This document shows, one piece after another, positions 9,232-21,255 of a stretch of 64,000 nt of DNA. The stretch covers positions 6,339,001 through 6,403,000 of the forward strand of contig CM072340.1 in the NCBI GenBank assembly GCA_036874045.1, given 5' to 3'. The DNA comes from Cymodocea nodosa (taxonomy: Eukaryota > Streptophyta > Magnoliopsida > Alismatales > Cymodoceaceae). Each line of letters starts with the position of its first letter. Within the stretch, counting starts at the first letter, position 1. The notes below the pieces were generated by a model, which saw only the letters and a program-made list of their open reading frames with translations, was not told the origin of the DNA and made no database searches. A program made the position numbers and the translations under genes.

Positions 9232-11430
9232 TTAATCTCTATTCCTAAGTTCATCTACTTCCTTTTGGAGTTTTTCTAATTGAAGTTCTAATTGATTAAT
9301 TCTTTCTACAACTCCTGTAATGCCTCGAAAAGGTACAGCTATCTCTGTAGCTACAAAATTTCTGTATTCTTTCACTGAAATGGTTCTTGATCTGATCCTT
9401 TTTGATGTCCATTTCGTGAAATCGATACAGTCCACCATCAATAGTGGAATCAAATCTCCATAAAATAATTTTTTCTTTACTGCTTTTAGCTTGGAGATAA
9501 AAACTACAGACTAATTTATTTGAATTCTATTTACAACTGCAAACGTGGCCTATTTGACAAATTGACTCAGTTCTATGTCATGGCCCTATCGTTGATAGAC
9601 ATTTTTAATCAGAATGTTAGCTATCATGTGTGCCTTACCACTTAAATGCTTCAATTTGTTTAATAAAGGTACACTAGGATTGATAGCTAAACAATTTTTG
9701 ATTTCCTGTTCGGTCCACTCAACAGTAGTTGTATCTTCAAAAATTTTCTGTCCTTCATTCTTTAATCTAAAAATGTTGTGGAGAAGCACTGGTGTTATCT
9801 ATACATCAGCTTCCTCCACGTTGGAAATTAATTTTCCTTCTTCCTCTCTCAAATTTGCATAAAAACAGGGCACTAAATTCTCATACACTACATGCCCTCT
9901 TTCTTGAGAAATAAACTGTAGTAGACCTTGGAATTCAAATAGATCTTTGATTTCTTGCTTTCCATCCCAATTTACTGGTCTATTGTAATTAATATTGTAA
10001 CCCCTTATTTCTTGATATTTGGTATAAACTTCCTGACTACAAAAATGTACATTCAAAATTGTTGTTTCAGTCGGGTTAGGAAGGTGACTTTGTTGTTCCA
10101 AAGGGGTTTGTACTTGCTCTTTCTCTAACATAGGCTGCATTTGAACATTTTCTACAGATTCCTGAATTTCTGTTTCTGTTTGTGGTGGTGAGCCGGCAGA
10201 ACTCTTCACTCTGTCTTGAATTCTTTCCATATATTGCTGAAGTGTTTCTTGCTCTTCAGTGGAATCTATGAAATTATTTTTGTCCAAATGGCTTCTTTCA
10301 TTCTCTTCACTTTCTACTCTTTCTTCTTCCTCCTGACTACCAATCTGTTCTGTTACTGTTCTTTCTAATTCTGTAACAGATTGGGATGGAGTCACGGGCA
10401 ATTCAGTTTCTGCCCTAGTTTCTGTTTCTTCTTGTAGAGGCTGCAGACTAATTTCAGCCTAATTTTCTTCTTTTCTTTGCTCCTGCTGCTGCAGCTCCTG
10501 CTCCCCCTCAGAATCGGATAGCAGGTTAATAAAAATTTGCTCCACAGGCCCTGTAAAAATTGGTATTTCAGATTTAATTTCCTCATTTTTAGGCACTTTT
10601 TCTTTTCCTTTATTTTTTCTGATTAGTTGTGCCTGTTCTTCCTCTTCATCTTTTGAGATTAAATCTACAAAAGTAGGCTCTGTAGGCCTTCGAGCCATAG
10701 GTACTAGCTCTTCCTATTTAACTTTTTCTATAATTACTGGTCTCGAAGGACCAACTTCATCTCTTTTTGTAGCAGGTTTGGCAGTAGCTTCTTGATGCTG
10801 TTCCATTTTGATTTTATATTGGGCTTTCAACTTTTTTGCAGCCCTCTTTCTCTTAATGGTATCATATATAATATGTGCCTTAGCCGTAGCTATTTCTTGA
10901 GTATCACCTTGGTCTCTTGCTGTTTTGACCAAGCTAGTAAATTCTTTCTCTTCTTCTTTAGTTCTCGGCCAAACAAATGCTAATCGTGGTAATGGTTTTG
11001 TTGGCTGAACTGGAGGTCTTGACTGCTGTTCCTCAGGAACAGGTCTTTCAGCAGTCGATTCTTCCTATTCTCTTGCTCGTTGCTGCTCCCATATTGCCCA
11101 GCTTCCTCGACCAGCAATGCGTTTCTTAAACCACAATCTGGCTATACGTTGAATTAGCTCTAGGGCCACTTCATTGTTTGGTTGGATTCTTCTTTCTTTA
11201 CTAACTGCAATTTCTATTGCTACTCTGATTCGTGTCTCCATTATCTGTGGTATTTGTATTTCTGACTCAACTAAAACTTTCCTCAAGTTAAAGAGCTCTG
11301 ATTCTACCTGTTGTAGCTCTTTCTCTCTTGTATTTTTGATCTTCTACCGCGTGTGTCATTCTTCAGATTCCTTCAGAAACTGTGTAGGGTCCACTGCATA
11401 TTCCTAGAATTCAGGCGTCATTTTCCTCAT
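9232..11430 (-). pseudogene. Gypsy-B1 ORF2, accessory ORF between integrase and capsid
   Basis: Starts at the ATG at 11430 (MRKMTPEF) and ends at 9232, about 730 codons with many in-frame stops. Three parts: an N-terminal helical region with IPQIMETRIRVAIEIAVSKE and LELIQ; a long acidic Gln/Glu-rich middle (MERIQDRVKSSAG and E/Q runs); and a C-terminal globular region with IRGYNINYNRPV, YANLREEEG, AHMIANILIKNVYQR, VVNRIQIN and KKKLFYGDLIPLLM, ending in a leucine coiled coil. The C-terminal part resembles the general pattern of plant transposon-associated proteins of Athila-type elements; I cannot assign a function. It is homologous to 44811-45260 in Copia-1. Most stops replace Gln or Trp of sister copies. 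Confidence 0.72.
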
Positions 11431-11611
11431 CGTGGAGTTACACAACAGCACAGAATCGCTCTGATTTCTATTGTTCTAGATTCTAAATGATTTGCCAGAT
11501 AATGCCCCCAAAACCCTAGGTTTTAGATAAATAAGCCCTAAGTTTAGGCGGGTAATTGGGTCATTTCCTGAACCAACTATTACTATTTTATCTGCAGTCT
11601 TAGCTACAGTA

Positions 11612-11712
11612 CTCCATTGAGTTATAGTTAACTCAATGGAATAAGCTCGTTGACTAACTCAAGACTCAACGGAGTAAGCTCGTTCAGTTAAGCGTAACTC
11701 AACAGACTCCCC
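11612..11712. repeat. GTTGAGTTA/TAACTCAAC hairpin modules
   Basis: Two to three adjacent inverted repeats, for example CCATTGAGTTATAGTTAACT with CAATGG closing the arm. Homologous to 30226-30385 in B2 and 63208-63305 in B3, so it is a fixed part of family B. Confidence 0.7.
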
Positions 11713-11780
11713 GTACAAACAAATATAATAATAAAATTACTACAGATAATAGTTTTTCTGATTAACTTTTTTTTTTTTCT

Positions 11781-11895
11781 CAGTTTAACCGATACTATGT
11801 TTCGGTCAGACCTAATTTTTTTTTGAAAATTAATATACATATTTTTTTATGTTCCGATCATATCGATGAATCTGATCGATTGAACTGTAACGATT
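11781..11895. repeat. GGTTTAACCGA-type inverted-repeat array
   Basis: Alternating TTTAACCGATACTATG and TTCGGTCAGACC units that can pair with each other. Equivalent arrays lie at 29886-30190 (B2) and 62871-63155 (B3), always between INT and ORF2. Confidence 0.65.
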
Positions 11896-11899
11896 TTTA

Positions 11900-11937
<38 letters not shown>

Positions 11938-11981
11938 TGTGTTTTTTATATATATATATAAATATAAAAATTGATTTCTTA

Positions 11982-13330
11982 CTAAGTAAAGCTTGAGTAA
12001 TCCTCTACTCTGACTTCTTCTATAATTCCAAAGGAGCTTTTTGGTGCTTTTAGAATAGGTCTAAGTCTTTGTCCATTTACTTTAAATATATTCTGATTTT
12101 TAGGATTTTCAATTTCAATAGATTCATAAGGATAAATATTTCAAACTATGTAAGGTCCTCCCCATCTAGATCTTAATTTTCCAGGATGGTTATGGAGTCT
12201 AGCCATATAAAGATATACTTCTTGTCTTATTTCGAAGCTTTTTGGAATACTTTTTCTATCATGCCAGAATTTAATTTTCTCTTTTTCTCTTACACTCTTC
12301 GAATAAGCTTCATTTCTAAATTCTTCTAATTCAATTAATTACATTTTTCTATTTTAAGTAGTTTGATTTAAATTAGTGTTCAGAGTTTTTAATGCCCAAT
12401 AAGCTTTATGTTCTATTTTTGTAGGTAAATGACAACTTTTTCTATATACGAACCTAAAAGGTGACATACCTAAGCACGTTTTATAAGCAGTTCTATAAGC
12501 CCAAAGTGCATCTATCAATCTATTAGCCCAATCTGTTCTAGTAGGATTTACTACTTTTTCTAAGATTAACTTAATTTGTTTATTTGCACTTTCTACTTGT
12601 CCACTTGTTTGCGGATGATATGATGTTGCAATTTTATGGTTTACTCCATATTTCTTCATTAAGGCTTCAAAACTTCTATTACAGAAATGAGTTCCTCTAT
12701 CACTAATTTAGGTATTCCAAATCTAGCAAATATATTTGTTCTTATAAATTGTATTACCACTTTGTTATCATTAGTTTTTGTAGGAATAGCTTCTATCCAT
12801 TTAGATACATAATCCACCCCTAACAATATGTAATTAAATTGATTAGACATAGGAAATGGACCCATAAAATCTATTCCCTACACATCAAAGATTTCAACCT
12901 CAACAATAGGATTAAGAGGCATCATATTCCTCTTTGATATTCTTCCTATTTGTTGACATCTTAAACAACTTAAGCAATATTTATGAGCATCTTTGAATAG
13001 TGTTGGCCAATAAAACCCACATTGCAGAATTTTTGCAGTAGTTTTCCCTGAACGAAAATGCCCTCCACAAGCTTGGTCATGACAGAAACACAATATACTC
13101 GGATATTCAGTTTTTGGAACACACCTCCTTAAAACCAGATCAGGACATTTCTTAAATAAGTATGGGTCTTCCCAATAGTAATATTTTACTCTTGAGAAAA
13201 ACAATTTCTTATCCTGTCTATTCCAATCCTTAGGTGTTAAATCAGTAACTAAGAAATTAACTATGTCTGCATACCAAGGCATTGTGTTGATGGTCATTAA
13301 TTGTTCATCAGGAAAATTATACTTAATTTC
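11982..13330 (-). pseudogene. Gypsy-B1 integrase
   Basis: Reads 13330 to 11982. The zinc-binding HHCC region includes [14 protein letters not shown] and [12 protein letters not shown]. The catalytic core shows [23 protein letters not shown], and [16 protein letters not shown] with the last acidic residue; the stretch normally reading SDRGTHF is frameshifted near 12700. A C-terminal GPF/Y-type module (NGQRL, FGIIEEVRV) closes it with no chromodomain. Would integrate the cDNA. Inactive through stops at about 12870 and 12700 and in the C-terminal part. Confidence 0.85.
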
Positions 13331-13745
13331 AATATTTGATTTTTTTATTTGTAATCTTGATAAATGATCTGCTACTAAATTCTCACAACCTTTTTTATCT
13401 TTAATTTCTAGATCAAATTCTTGTAATAATAATATCCATTGGATCAATCTAGGCTTAGTCTCTTTTTTCTTTATTAGATGTTTTAAAGTTGAATGATCCG
13501 TGTATACTATCACTTTAGCTCCAATCAGATATGATCTAAACTTTTCTAAGGCAAACACAATAGCTAATAATTCTTTTTCAGTAGTTGTGTAATTAACTTG
13601 AGCATCATTTAAGGTTTTGCTTGCATAATGAATCACTCTAAGAGATTTTTCGATTTTCTGTCCTAACACTGCTCCTACAGCAAAATCAGAAGCATCGCAC
13701 ATTAATTCAAATGGATGGTTCCAATCAGGTGCTTGAATTATAGGA
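13331..13745 (-). pseudogene. Gypsy-B1 RNase H
   Basis: Starts at the [17 protein letters not shown] strand (first catalytic Asp), followed by [37 protein letters not shown] with the catalytic Glu, [13 protein letters not shown] and [13 protein letters not shown]. The region is open and fairly intact. It would degrade RNA in the RNA:DNA hybrid during reverse transcription. Confidence 0.87.
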
Positions 13746-14640
13746 GTTCAAATTAACCTAGTCTTAAGTCTGAAAAATGCTTCCTTGCAATTTTTATCAA
13801 AGTTAAATGAGACATCTTTTAATAGATTAGTTAAAGGTCTAGCTATTTTGCTAAAGTCTTTAATAAATCTTCTATAAAAACCAGCATGTCCTAGAAATAA
13901 TCTAATATCTTTTACTGATTTAGGTTCTGGTAGATTAGAAATTACTTCTATTTTAGCTTTATCTACTTCCAACCCTTTCTTAGAAACAACATGCCCTAAG
14001 ACTATTCCTTGTTTAACCATGAAGTGACATTTTTCCCAATTTAAAACCAGATTTTCTTTCACACAGCATTTTAATATTTCATCTAAATTTCTTAAACAAA
14101 CTTCATGTGTTGCCATATACAGTAAAATCATCCATAAATATTTCTAAGAAATCTTCAGTCATTCCAGTAAATATGCCTTGCATACACCTTTAAAAGGTAG
14201 CTGGCGCATTGCATAATCCGAATAGCATTCTCTTAAAAGCATAAGTTCCATTAGGATAGGTGAACGTTGTTTTCTCTTGATCCTCTAATGCTACTGGAAT
14301 TTGATTATAACATGAATACCCATCTAGGAAACAAAAATAGTCTTACCCTGCTAATCTTTCCAGCATTTGATCTATAAAAGGTAAGGGAAAATGATCTTTC
14401 CTAGTCACAGCATTCAGCTTTCTATAGTCTATACATACTCTCCAGCCTGATTGAATTCTAGTAGGTATCAAGTCTTGACTTTCATTCCTAATAACTGTTA
14501 ATCCTGATTTCTTGGGAACTATATGGATTGAACTAACCCATGAACTATTAGAAATCGGATAAATTATGTCATTATCTAACCATTTCACTATTTCCTTCTT
14601 GACTACTTCTTTAAGGTTTGAATTTCATCTCCTCTCAGGA
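13746..14640 (-). pseudogene. Gypsy-B1 reverse transcriptase
   Basis: Motifs in order: [39 protein letters not shown], a catalytic FMDDF box near 14125, then LNWEKCHFMVKQGIVLGHVV and [19 protein letters not shown] of the thumb and connection. Stops and frame changes at about 14340, 14190, 14140 and 13745 make it non-functional. Confidence 0.87.
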
Positions 14641-15700
14641 ATTCTAACAGGTTTAGCATTCTCTTCTAAATATATGTGGTGACAGCATAAAGTTGAACTT
14701 AACCATTTTATATCAGTCATAGTCCATCCTATTGCTTCTTTATAACTTTTTACTACATCTTTTAATTTAACTATTTGATCCTCTTTTAAATCTGAAGCAA
14801 TAATGATTGGACAGGTTCGTTTGTCTTCCAAAAATATATAGGTTAATTCAGGAGGTAAAGGTTCTAATTCTAAATGCTGCCCATCAGAAGCTAAAGCTCC
14901 TAATTGAATATCATCATTTTCTAAATTAATTTCTTCTAGATCTCCTTCTATATTTATGCTTTCACTTTCCTCTAAAGTTTCAGAATTGATTTGCCTATTT
15001 AATTCTTCTTGAATCACATCATCTAACATATCTCCTTCATCCTCTAAAAAGTCTATGGTATGTAAGGACATTTCTAATTCCTTAAACCTTTCTGGTTTGA
15101 AAATATTTAATTGAGTATCCTCATTACCATATGCTAGCTTCATTACTCTAGTTTTACAATTTATAACAGCCCCTGATGTTGCTAAAAATGGCCTTCCCAA
15201 AATTAAAGATGTATCACTATTTTTACGCTTAATTTGTTGGGAATCCAAAATTACAATATCAATAGGATATATAAAATTTTTGATTTTAATTAAGACATCC
15301 TCTATTTTTCCTCTAGGGTATCTTATACTTCTATCAACTAATTGAATAACCGTACTAGTAGGAGTTAAGCCTTCTAATCCTAAGGATGCAAATATATCAC
15401 TTGGCATAACATTTATACCTGCACCTAAGTCTATTAAGGTTCTTTCTAGAATGGTGTTTCCTATGGTGCATGATATAATAGGGATTTTAGGATCAGATAA
15501 CTTTTTAGGAATTTGTGGCAGAAATAGGGAACTACTTTGCTCAGCTAAAAAGACATTTCTAAGAACTTTTTGCTCTCTTTTTTTAGTACACCAATCCTTT
15601 AGAAATTTAGCACAAGGTGGCATTTTTTGCAATAGATCTAACAAAGTAATGTTAACTTGTACTTTTTCAAAAATTTCTCTGATTTTTTCTTATTTTTCAG
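14641..15700 (-). pseudogene. Gypsy-B1 protease
   Basis: A long open stretch from about 15644 to 14625. It begins with the pre-protease helix (NITLLDLLQKMPPCAKFLKD, WCTKKRE), then ISCTIGNTILERTLIDLGAG with the retropepsin D-L-G-A motif near 15431, INVMPSDIFASLGLEGLTPT, and LILGRPFLATSGAVI. An acidic linker (EEESINIEGDLEEI-like) leads to RT. It would cleave the polyprotein. This is the least damaged B1 domain. Confidence 0.87.
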
Positions 15701-16618
15701 GTATTGTTTGTTGTAATCTTTCAGGATAAGGTGCTAAAGATTTTTATTTCAAAGATTCTTTTTCTTTCATTTGATTTGTTTGATCCTTTTTAGCTTCATT
15801 AGCAAATTCAGATTATTCTTCAGTGATTTCTAGATTTTCAGCTATTACATTTTCATTATCATTTTGATTTTTACTCTTATCCACCTTCATATCATTTTCA
15901 TTTTGAGTTCTTGGTGGTATATCAGTTCCAGATCTTAATGTTACACATACATCTTCTAGATTTTCATTACTCTTATGATGTTTTTGTATATCATTTTCGT
16001 AATTATGATCTTCAATTGTTTTTAGTTTTAAAGTGCATTCTTTAAATTCTCTTGCATTAATATTTTCTTTTGGCTATGTATTTTGCAAATTATGTAGGTT
16101 TATTACATTATAATTTTCATTGTCCTATTGCATAACTTGTATTTTCATTGTATATTCGTCTAATGCTTTTAGTTTTCTTTCCAGATCATCTAATTTTATT
16201 GTACGCAATTTTTGATCAATTTTCATTATGGTTTTTTCAGTTTCGTAAATTATATCCTTTTTAGGTTTTGAATATGCTTCCTTATAATTTAATTGTTGAC
16301 TTCTTGTTGCTGACACATAAAGTATTACAGTTTGTCAAGGTTTTGCTCTATACTACGCTCTAGTCTGTCGTACCTATCCCAAACTTCCGTGTCTCTCAAC
16401 ATATTACACATTCTATACTGACCATCAGTTGGGTAAACTATAGGATTCTCATACTCGGCTCTATTATATTGAGGATAATTCATTTGCTGTTCATGAAATC
16501 TAACCATCTGTAAACGTCTCAGTTTCAAACAGTTAGATATGTCATGTCCTTCAAAATTGTAGAATTCACATATGCTAATTACAGGTTTCAGAAATCATTG
16601 AGCATAAGCATATGCCAT
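15701..16618 (-). pseudogene. Gypsy-B1 polyprotein N-terminus: NC-type zinc knuckle and linker
   Basis: Start at the ATG at 16618 (MAYAYAQ), followed at once by a TGA where B3 has AGA. The knuckle reads CEFYNFEGHDISNC; its second Cys is Tyr here but is intact in B3. Then a Tyr/Asn-rich stretch (MNYPQYNRAEYENPIVYP) and a charged coiled-coil linker to protease. There is no capsid domain. In ordinary Athila elements a full gag stands here; in this family the capsid is at 7071-8160. Confidence 0.8.
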
Positions 16619-16709
16619 ATTCTCAATTACAGAAGAAAACACACAACTCTCTAGCTATTAAAGCAAAACAGCTCTAACAGTTGCTTATATTAATTCAATT
16701 CAATTCAAT

Positions 16710-16727
16710 TCCTCGGCAACGGCGCCA
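16710..16727 (-). promoter_or_regulatory. Primer binding site of Gypsy-B1 (tRNA-Asp type)
   Basis: Minus strand reads TGGCGCCGTTGCCGAGGA, the tRNA-Asp complement used by Athila-type elements, with one difference from the B3 copy. It is separated from the 5' LTR by a short AGTTTTA spacer. Confidence 0.88.
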
Positions 16728-16734
16728 TAAAACT

Positions 16735-19046
16735 TGTTTGTGTTTTCCCAACACTACACTAGAAAAACTTGGATTTGTTACTTCTATTTTTACTTAGTTA
16801 ATTTATCTTTATGCCTATTCTTTTTTAGAAGTAAACAAACAACCTTTAATACAATTTAGATATTAATTCTAATTTGTACTTTAACTGCAAGTGCACAGTG
16901 TTTATTGTATCAGTGTGCAAGTACAGGTTGATTCCACAGGGAATTGCTGAAAAGTTTAGAATTGTCCATTTGTTAACAATCAAATTTATATATTCAATAA
17001 GCTCTTCGTTGAATTACAGTTAACTCAACAGACTAACCTCGTGGACTTAAGTTAACTCTACGAGCCTGTCTTTTCTTTTTAATACTGCTATTTACAAAGA
17101 AATTCGGCCAACCATTGGGCCATTCCAAAGATTGTAAATAACATCAATTAAGCTCTTTAATGTTAGTAAACACTGTATTTATCATTAAGCAATACTAACA
17201 TTCAGATAATTCAAACAGTAACCATTAAAATCTTTAAGTCTTTTAAACGAACCAATTTCAGTAAACTGTAAAACTAAAACAAACATAAAACAATCACAAC
17301 ATTGACAAAGATAACATTAATCACGATACAACACAAACAATACTACATTCAAATACAACATAAAAACATAGATAAATTATTTTTGGTATTTTTGTTTTAA
17401 TATGAACATGGAAATGGGCGAAAGGTGAAATGTAAAGTAATCTCACTTGACAGTAAATACTTCCGACACTACTTGCAACGCGATTACACCACTGAAAATT
17501 AAACCACTTACAATTCTGTCTCCTCTCCCTATAGAATCGTGAGTCCAGAATTGCAAGATAATCTTCTCTTCAGCATACAGGCATCAACTTGAAGCCAAGG
17601 CTAAAAGCTTTATGATCTCCTGAGATATGAGTCAGCGCTTGGTGAAAATGACTTCCCTTCCTGCGACGCGATCACTCCTCACAGTGGTTGTCAGGCACTG
17701 TGTTTGGCTCGGAATCGACCCGACATCAAGAAAGTATTCTCACAGACCTCCGATGGTTGGTGATTATGGTGGATATGGTAGTGGTAACGATGGTTGGTGT
17801 GATACTTCGGAGAATCGCTGATACTGTCTGCAGAAAGCTCGGTGCTCCTCCTCTATATACACTAGCCGTCCATCGATCACACCCACTTCTTTTTCTTCTT
17901 TTCTTTTATATTTCTTCAGTAATAACTACTTCTGCTTGAATGATCGGTTGGATTTCCTTCATTCATATCAACGGTGATGATTTCTTCTCCCTGCGCAATA
18001 CATGCAATCGTGGTTTTTCTTCCAAGTGTCTTGTTTCTACAATCGCTACAATGGCATATTAGAAAATAAATAGTCTGTGGAGTTATAGTTAACTCAACGG
18101 ACTTTCTTCATTGATTTAACTATAAAACACATGCATTAAAGAAATAAGCCGCTAACATAACGCGTTACCTTAGTGTGTATTCATGTAACTCAACGCGTAC
18201 AGTTATGCTAACTTAACGAGTTAAACATGTGCATCTCACGTGATATACTAAAGCACTTAAATTCAACACGTGCATAAATTTAACTATCCGATGCTCAGGT
18301 GCATTTCAGATACTAATAAACTTAACTATCCGATGCTCAGATGCATTTTGGATAGTTATAAACTTAACTCACCAATATATAACTTAAGTAAATCTACTAG
18401 ATCTCGACACGTGTCAACAGCAGTTTAATTATAAAATACCCATTTTGGAGAGTTACAGGTCTAACTATCCGATGCTCAGATGCATTTCAGATAGTTACAG
18501 CTAACTCATCGAAAATCCACTTAAGTCACTTTACCAGAACATGACACGTGTCCATAGCTATTTTCTAAATAAAAAGAGATTTCAGAGGATTACACATATA
18601 ACTATCCGATGCCCAGCTGCAATTTCAGATAGTTAGAGATAACTCACCAAAAGTTCACTTAAGTCATGCATTATGGTTTTGACACGTGTACTTCTGGAAA
18701 TAATAAAATATTCTTTCGAAACATAATTGTTCGGCAATATAAACATAACTATCCGACATATTCGATCTGTTAAACATAACTGTCTGAAATATGTTCTGTA
18801 TGTTAAACATAACTGTCCAAAATATCAGAAAATTCGGATACTTAAGAATTTCACATCCTGTAGCTTACTAATAGTTCAAAAATGTACTAAATTGACATTA
18901 ATTCCCCAAAATTAAACAGATTCTTCAATTAAAGCATATAATAGTGCAATTATAACATAATGGCTTAATTTTCATTTGATAAGATAAATATTATGCAATT
19001 AACCATCATTTAACCGTTAATAATATGTACTTTTTCATTCTAAACA
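16735..19046 (-). repeat. Gypsy-B1 5' LTR
   Basis: 2312 bp, partner of 1581-3910 with the same architecture: U3 with G-boxes and CTATCCGATG...CGGATAG modules (18283-18835), TATA-like box at 17903-17910, U5 with TCGA/TACTTGCAC segment. It carries small indels relative to the other LTR, including a 14-16 nt difference near 17495-17510. Confidence 0.9.
17903..17910 (-). promoter_or_regulatory. TATA-like box of Gypsy-B1 5' LTR
   Basis: CTTTTATA on the + strand, TATAAAAG in sense. It is the promoter candidate for the B1 genomic transcript, 1.3 kb upstream of the PBS. Confidence 0.55.
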
Positions 19047-19721
19047 CGTTTCTGTGAACCTTGGACTTAATGGTATTCAACCCACTAAGGTTCTCATTCA
19101 ATTAGTTGACCATTCTTTTAGAACTCCCTTTGGAGTTGTTGAGAATATATTGATTAAAATTAAAGATTTTGTCTATCCCGTAGATTTTATTATTTTAGAA
19201 AATCAACCTTCACTTGGTAGAAAGCAAAATGTGCCTCTTATTTTAGGAAAACCCTTTCTAGCCACAACAGATGCATATATAGGATGTAGAGATGGGTTTA
19301 TGCAAATAACATATGGTGATGCTAAGGTTGATTTAAATATTTTTAAATCTCACCCTGAAGTTAAAATTTTAGATAATGAAAATTTTAATGTGAGCTTAGT
19401 AAACATTATGGATGAAGGTGAGGGGGTAGAAAATTATAATTTATCTAAAGATGAAGATTATCCACCTATAGAATATGAGGTTGATCTAGCACATATCTAT
19501 GACTTAGATGATGACATTGGTGAGAGTGATAGTATTTTTGAATTAAATTATATAGAGCCTTAGAAAGAGATTTAGGAGAGATTAAGAAACCATCTATTGT
19601 TGAACCACATTCTCTTGAATTAAAACCCTTGCCTCAAGACCTTAAGTATGCCTATTTGGGAAAAGAGAACACCTTGCCAGTTATTTTGTCTTCCCATCTT
19701 CCTAGAGAGTAAGAAGAGAAG
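19047..19721 (+). pseudogene. Gypsy-A protease, C-terminal part after the B1 insertion
   Basis: Continues the protease interrupted at 1580: NLGLNGIQPTKVLIQLVDHS, RTPFGVVENILIKIKDFVYP and LILGKPFLATTDAYIG are the flap and C-terminal strands of an Athila retropepsin. An acidic linker follows. A TAG at 19561 and a frame change break the link to RT; a further TAA lies at about 19710. Confidence 0.85.
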
Positions 19722-20745
19722 TTGTTGGTGATTTTAAAAGAACATAAGGAGGCCATTGGTTGGATCATGGCTAACATCAAAGAAATTGACCCTAGTTTAT
19801 GTCAATATAGAATTCATTTGAATAATGACATTACACCTTCTAGGGACCCACAAAGAAGATTAAACCCAAACATAAAAGATGTGGTTAGAAACGAAATTAT
19901 TAAGTGGCTAGATCATGACATCATTTATCCTATTTCTGATAGTCCTTGGGTTAGCCCTGTTCAGGTTGTCCCAAAGAAATCTAGTATCACAGTTGTAGAA
20001 AATAGTAATCATGAACTAGTCCCTACTAAAGTGCAAACAGGATGGCGAGTGTGTATTGACTATAGGAAACTTAATACTGCCACTAGGAAAGACCATTTCC
20101 TCTTGCCTTTTATGGATCAAATGTTAGAGGAGTTAGCTGGGCAAGAATATTATTGTTTCCTAGATGGTTATTCTAGATATAACCAAATTCCTGTAGCACC
20201 TTGTGACCAAGAGAAAACTACATTCACATGTCCTTTTGGTACTTTTGCATTCCGGCGCATGCCTTTTGGTTTGTGTAATGCTCCTGCAACTTTTCAAAGG
20301 TGTATTATTGGAATCTTTTCGGACATGATTGATAACTTCTTAGAGATTTTTATGGATGATTTCTCTGTGTCAGGTTCTTCCTTTGATATTTGTCTTAAGA
20401 ATTTAAAATTGGTTTTAAAAAGATGTATAGAGAAAAATTTGGTTTTAAATTGGGAGAAATGTCACTTCATGGTGCAACATGGAATTGTGTTGGGCCATGT
20501 TGTTTCTAAGAATGGGTTGGAAGTAGATAAGGCCAAAGTAGACTTGATAGCCAACCTACCACCCCCTAAATCTATTAAGGATATAAGAGCATTTTTGGGT
20601 CATGCTAGGTTTTATGGACGGTTTATTAAAGATTTTAGTAAGATTGTCTGGCCTTTAACTAGTTTATTATCAAAGGATCATAAGTTTGATTTCTCTGTAG
20701 AATGTCAAGATGCCTTCGATAAGCTGAAGGGAGTCCTCACCTCAA
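19722..20745 (+). pseudogene. Gypsy-A reverse transcriptase
   Basis: Continuous reading for about 340 codons. Motifs: [76 protein letters not shown], catalytic [47 protein letters not shown]. All core RT motifs are present. The frame shifts near 20750 at the junction with RNase H. Best preserved RT in the window. Confidence 0.9.
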
Positions 20746-21255
20746 CACCTATTTGTGTATCCACCCGATTGGTCTCAACCATTCGAGTTGATGTGCGATG
20801 CATCAAATTATGCAATTGATGCTGTGTTGTGGCAAAGGATTGATAAATTACCTAGGGTAATCTATTATGCTACTAAAACTCTTAATGCAGCCCAATTGAA
20901 CTATACAATTACTGAGAAAGAATTTTTAGCTATAATTTTTGCTCTTGAGAAGTTTAGATCTTATTTGTTAAGCTCTAAGGTTATCATTTTCACTAATCAT
21001 TCTACCATTAAATATTTATTAGCTAAAAAGGATGCTAAGGCTAGATTAGTTAGATGGATACTTCTCTTGCAAGAATTTGATATTGAGATAAAAGATAAGA
21101 AAGGATGTGAGAATGTAGTTGCCAACCACTTGTCTCATATTGTCACATCCCAAGGGGAGTTACCCATTAATGAGTCATTTCCTGATGAGCAATTGATGGC
21201 TATAACTCCAATCCCTTGGTTTGTAGATATTGTGAATTATCTTGTGATAAAATGA
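20746..21255 (+). pseudogene. Gypsy-A RNase H
   Basis: [57 protein letters not shown], then VIIFTNHST where the catalytic Asp of TDHS is Asn, and [13 protein letters not shown]. The Asp-to-Asn change would weaken activity. A TGA at 21253 separates it from integrase. Confidence 0.87.

Larger units (their letters stand above)
11431..11981 (-). other. Gypsy-B1 spacer between integrase and ORF2
   Basis: No gene. It contains a GTTGAGTTA hairpin cluster (11612-11712), a second hairpin type built on TCGGTTTAACCGAT/GGTCTGACC (11781-11895), and a TA microsatellite (about 11903-11965). Confidence 0.7.
1581..19046 (-). mobile_element. Gypsy-B1, complete Athila-like Ty3/gypsy element with rearranged gag and captured F-box gene
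   Basis: About 17.5 kb, bounded by two LTRs (1581-3910 and 16735-19046) starting TG and ending CA. On the minus strand the order is LTR, Asp-type PBS, NC knuckle, PR, RT, RNase H, INT, hairpins, ORF2, hairpins, capsid, hairpins, F-box gene, PPT-like motif, noncoding block N, PPT, LTR. All genes carry stops or frameshifts, so it is dead, but every domain is recognisable. It is the only family B copy in the window with both ends and is the reference for B2, B3 and B4. Confidence 0.9.
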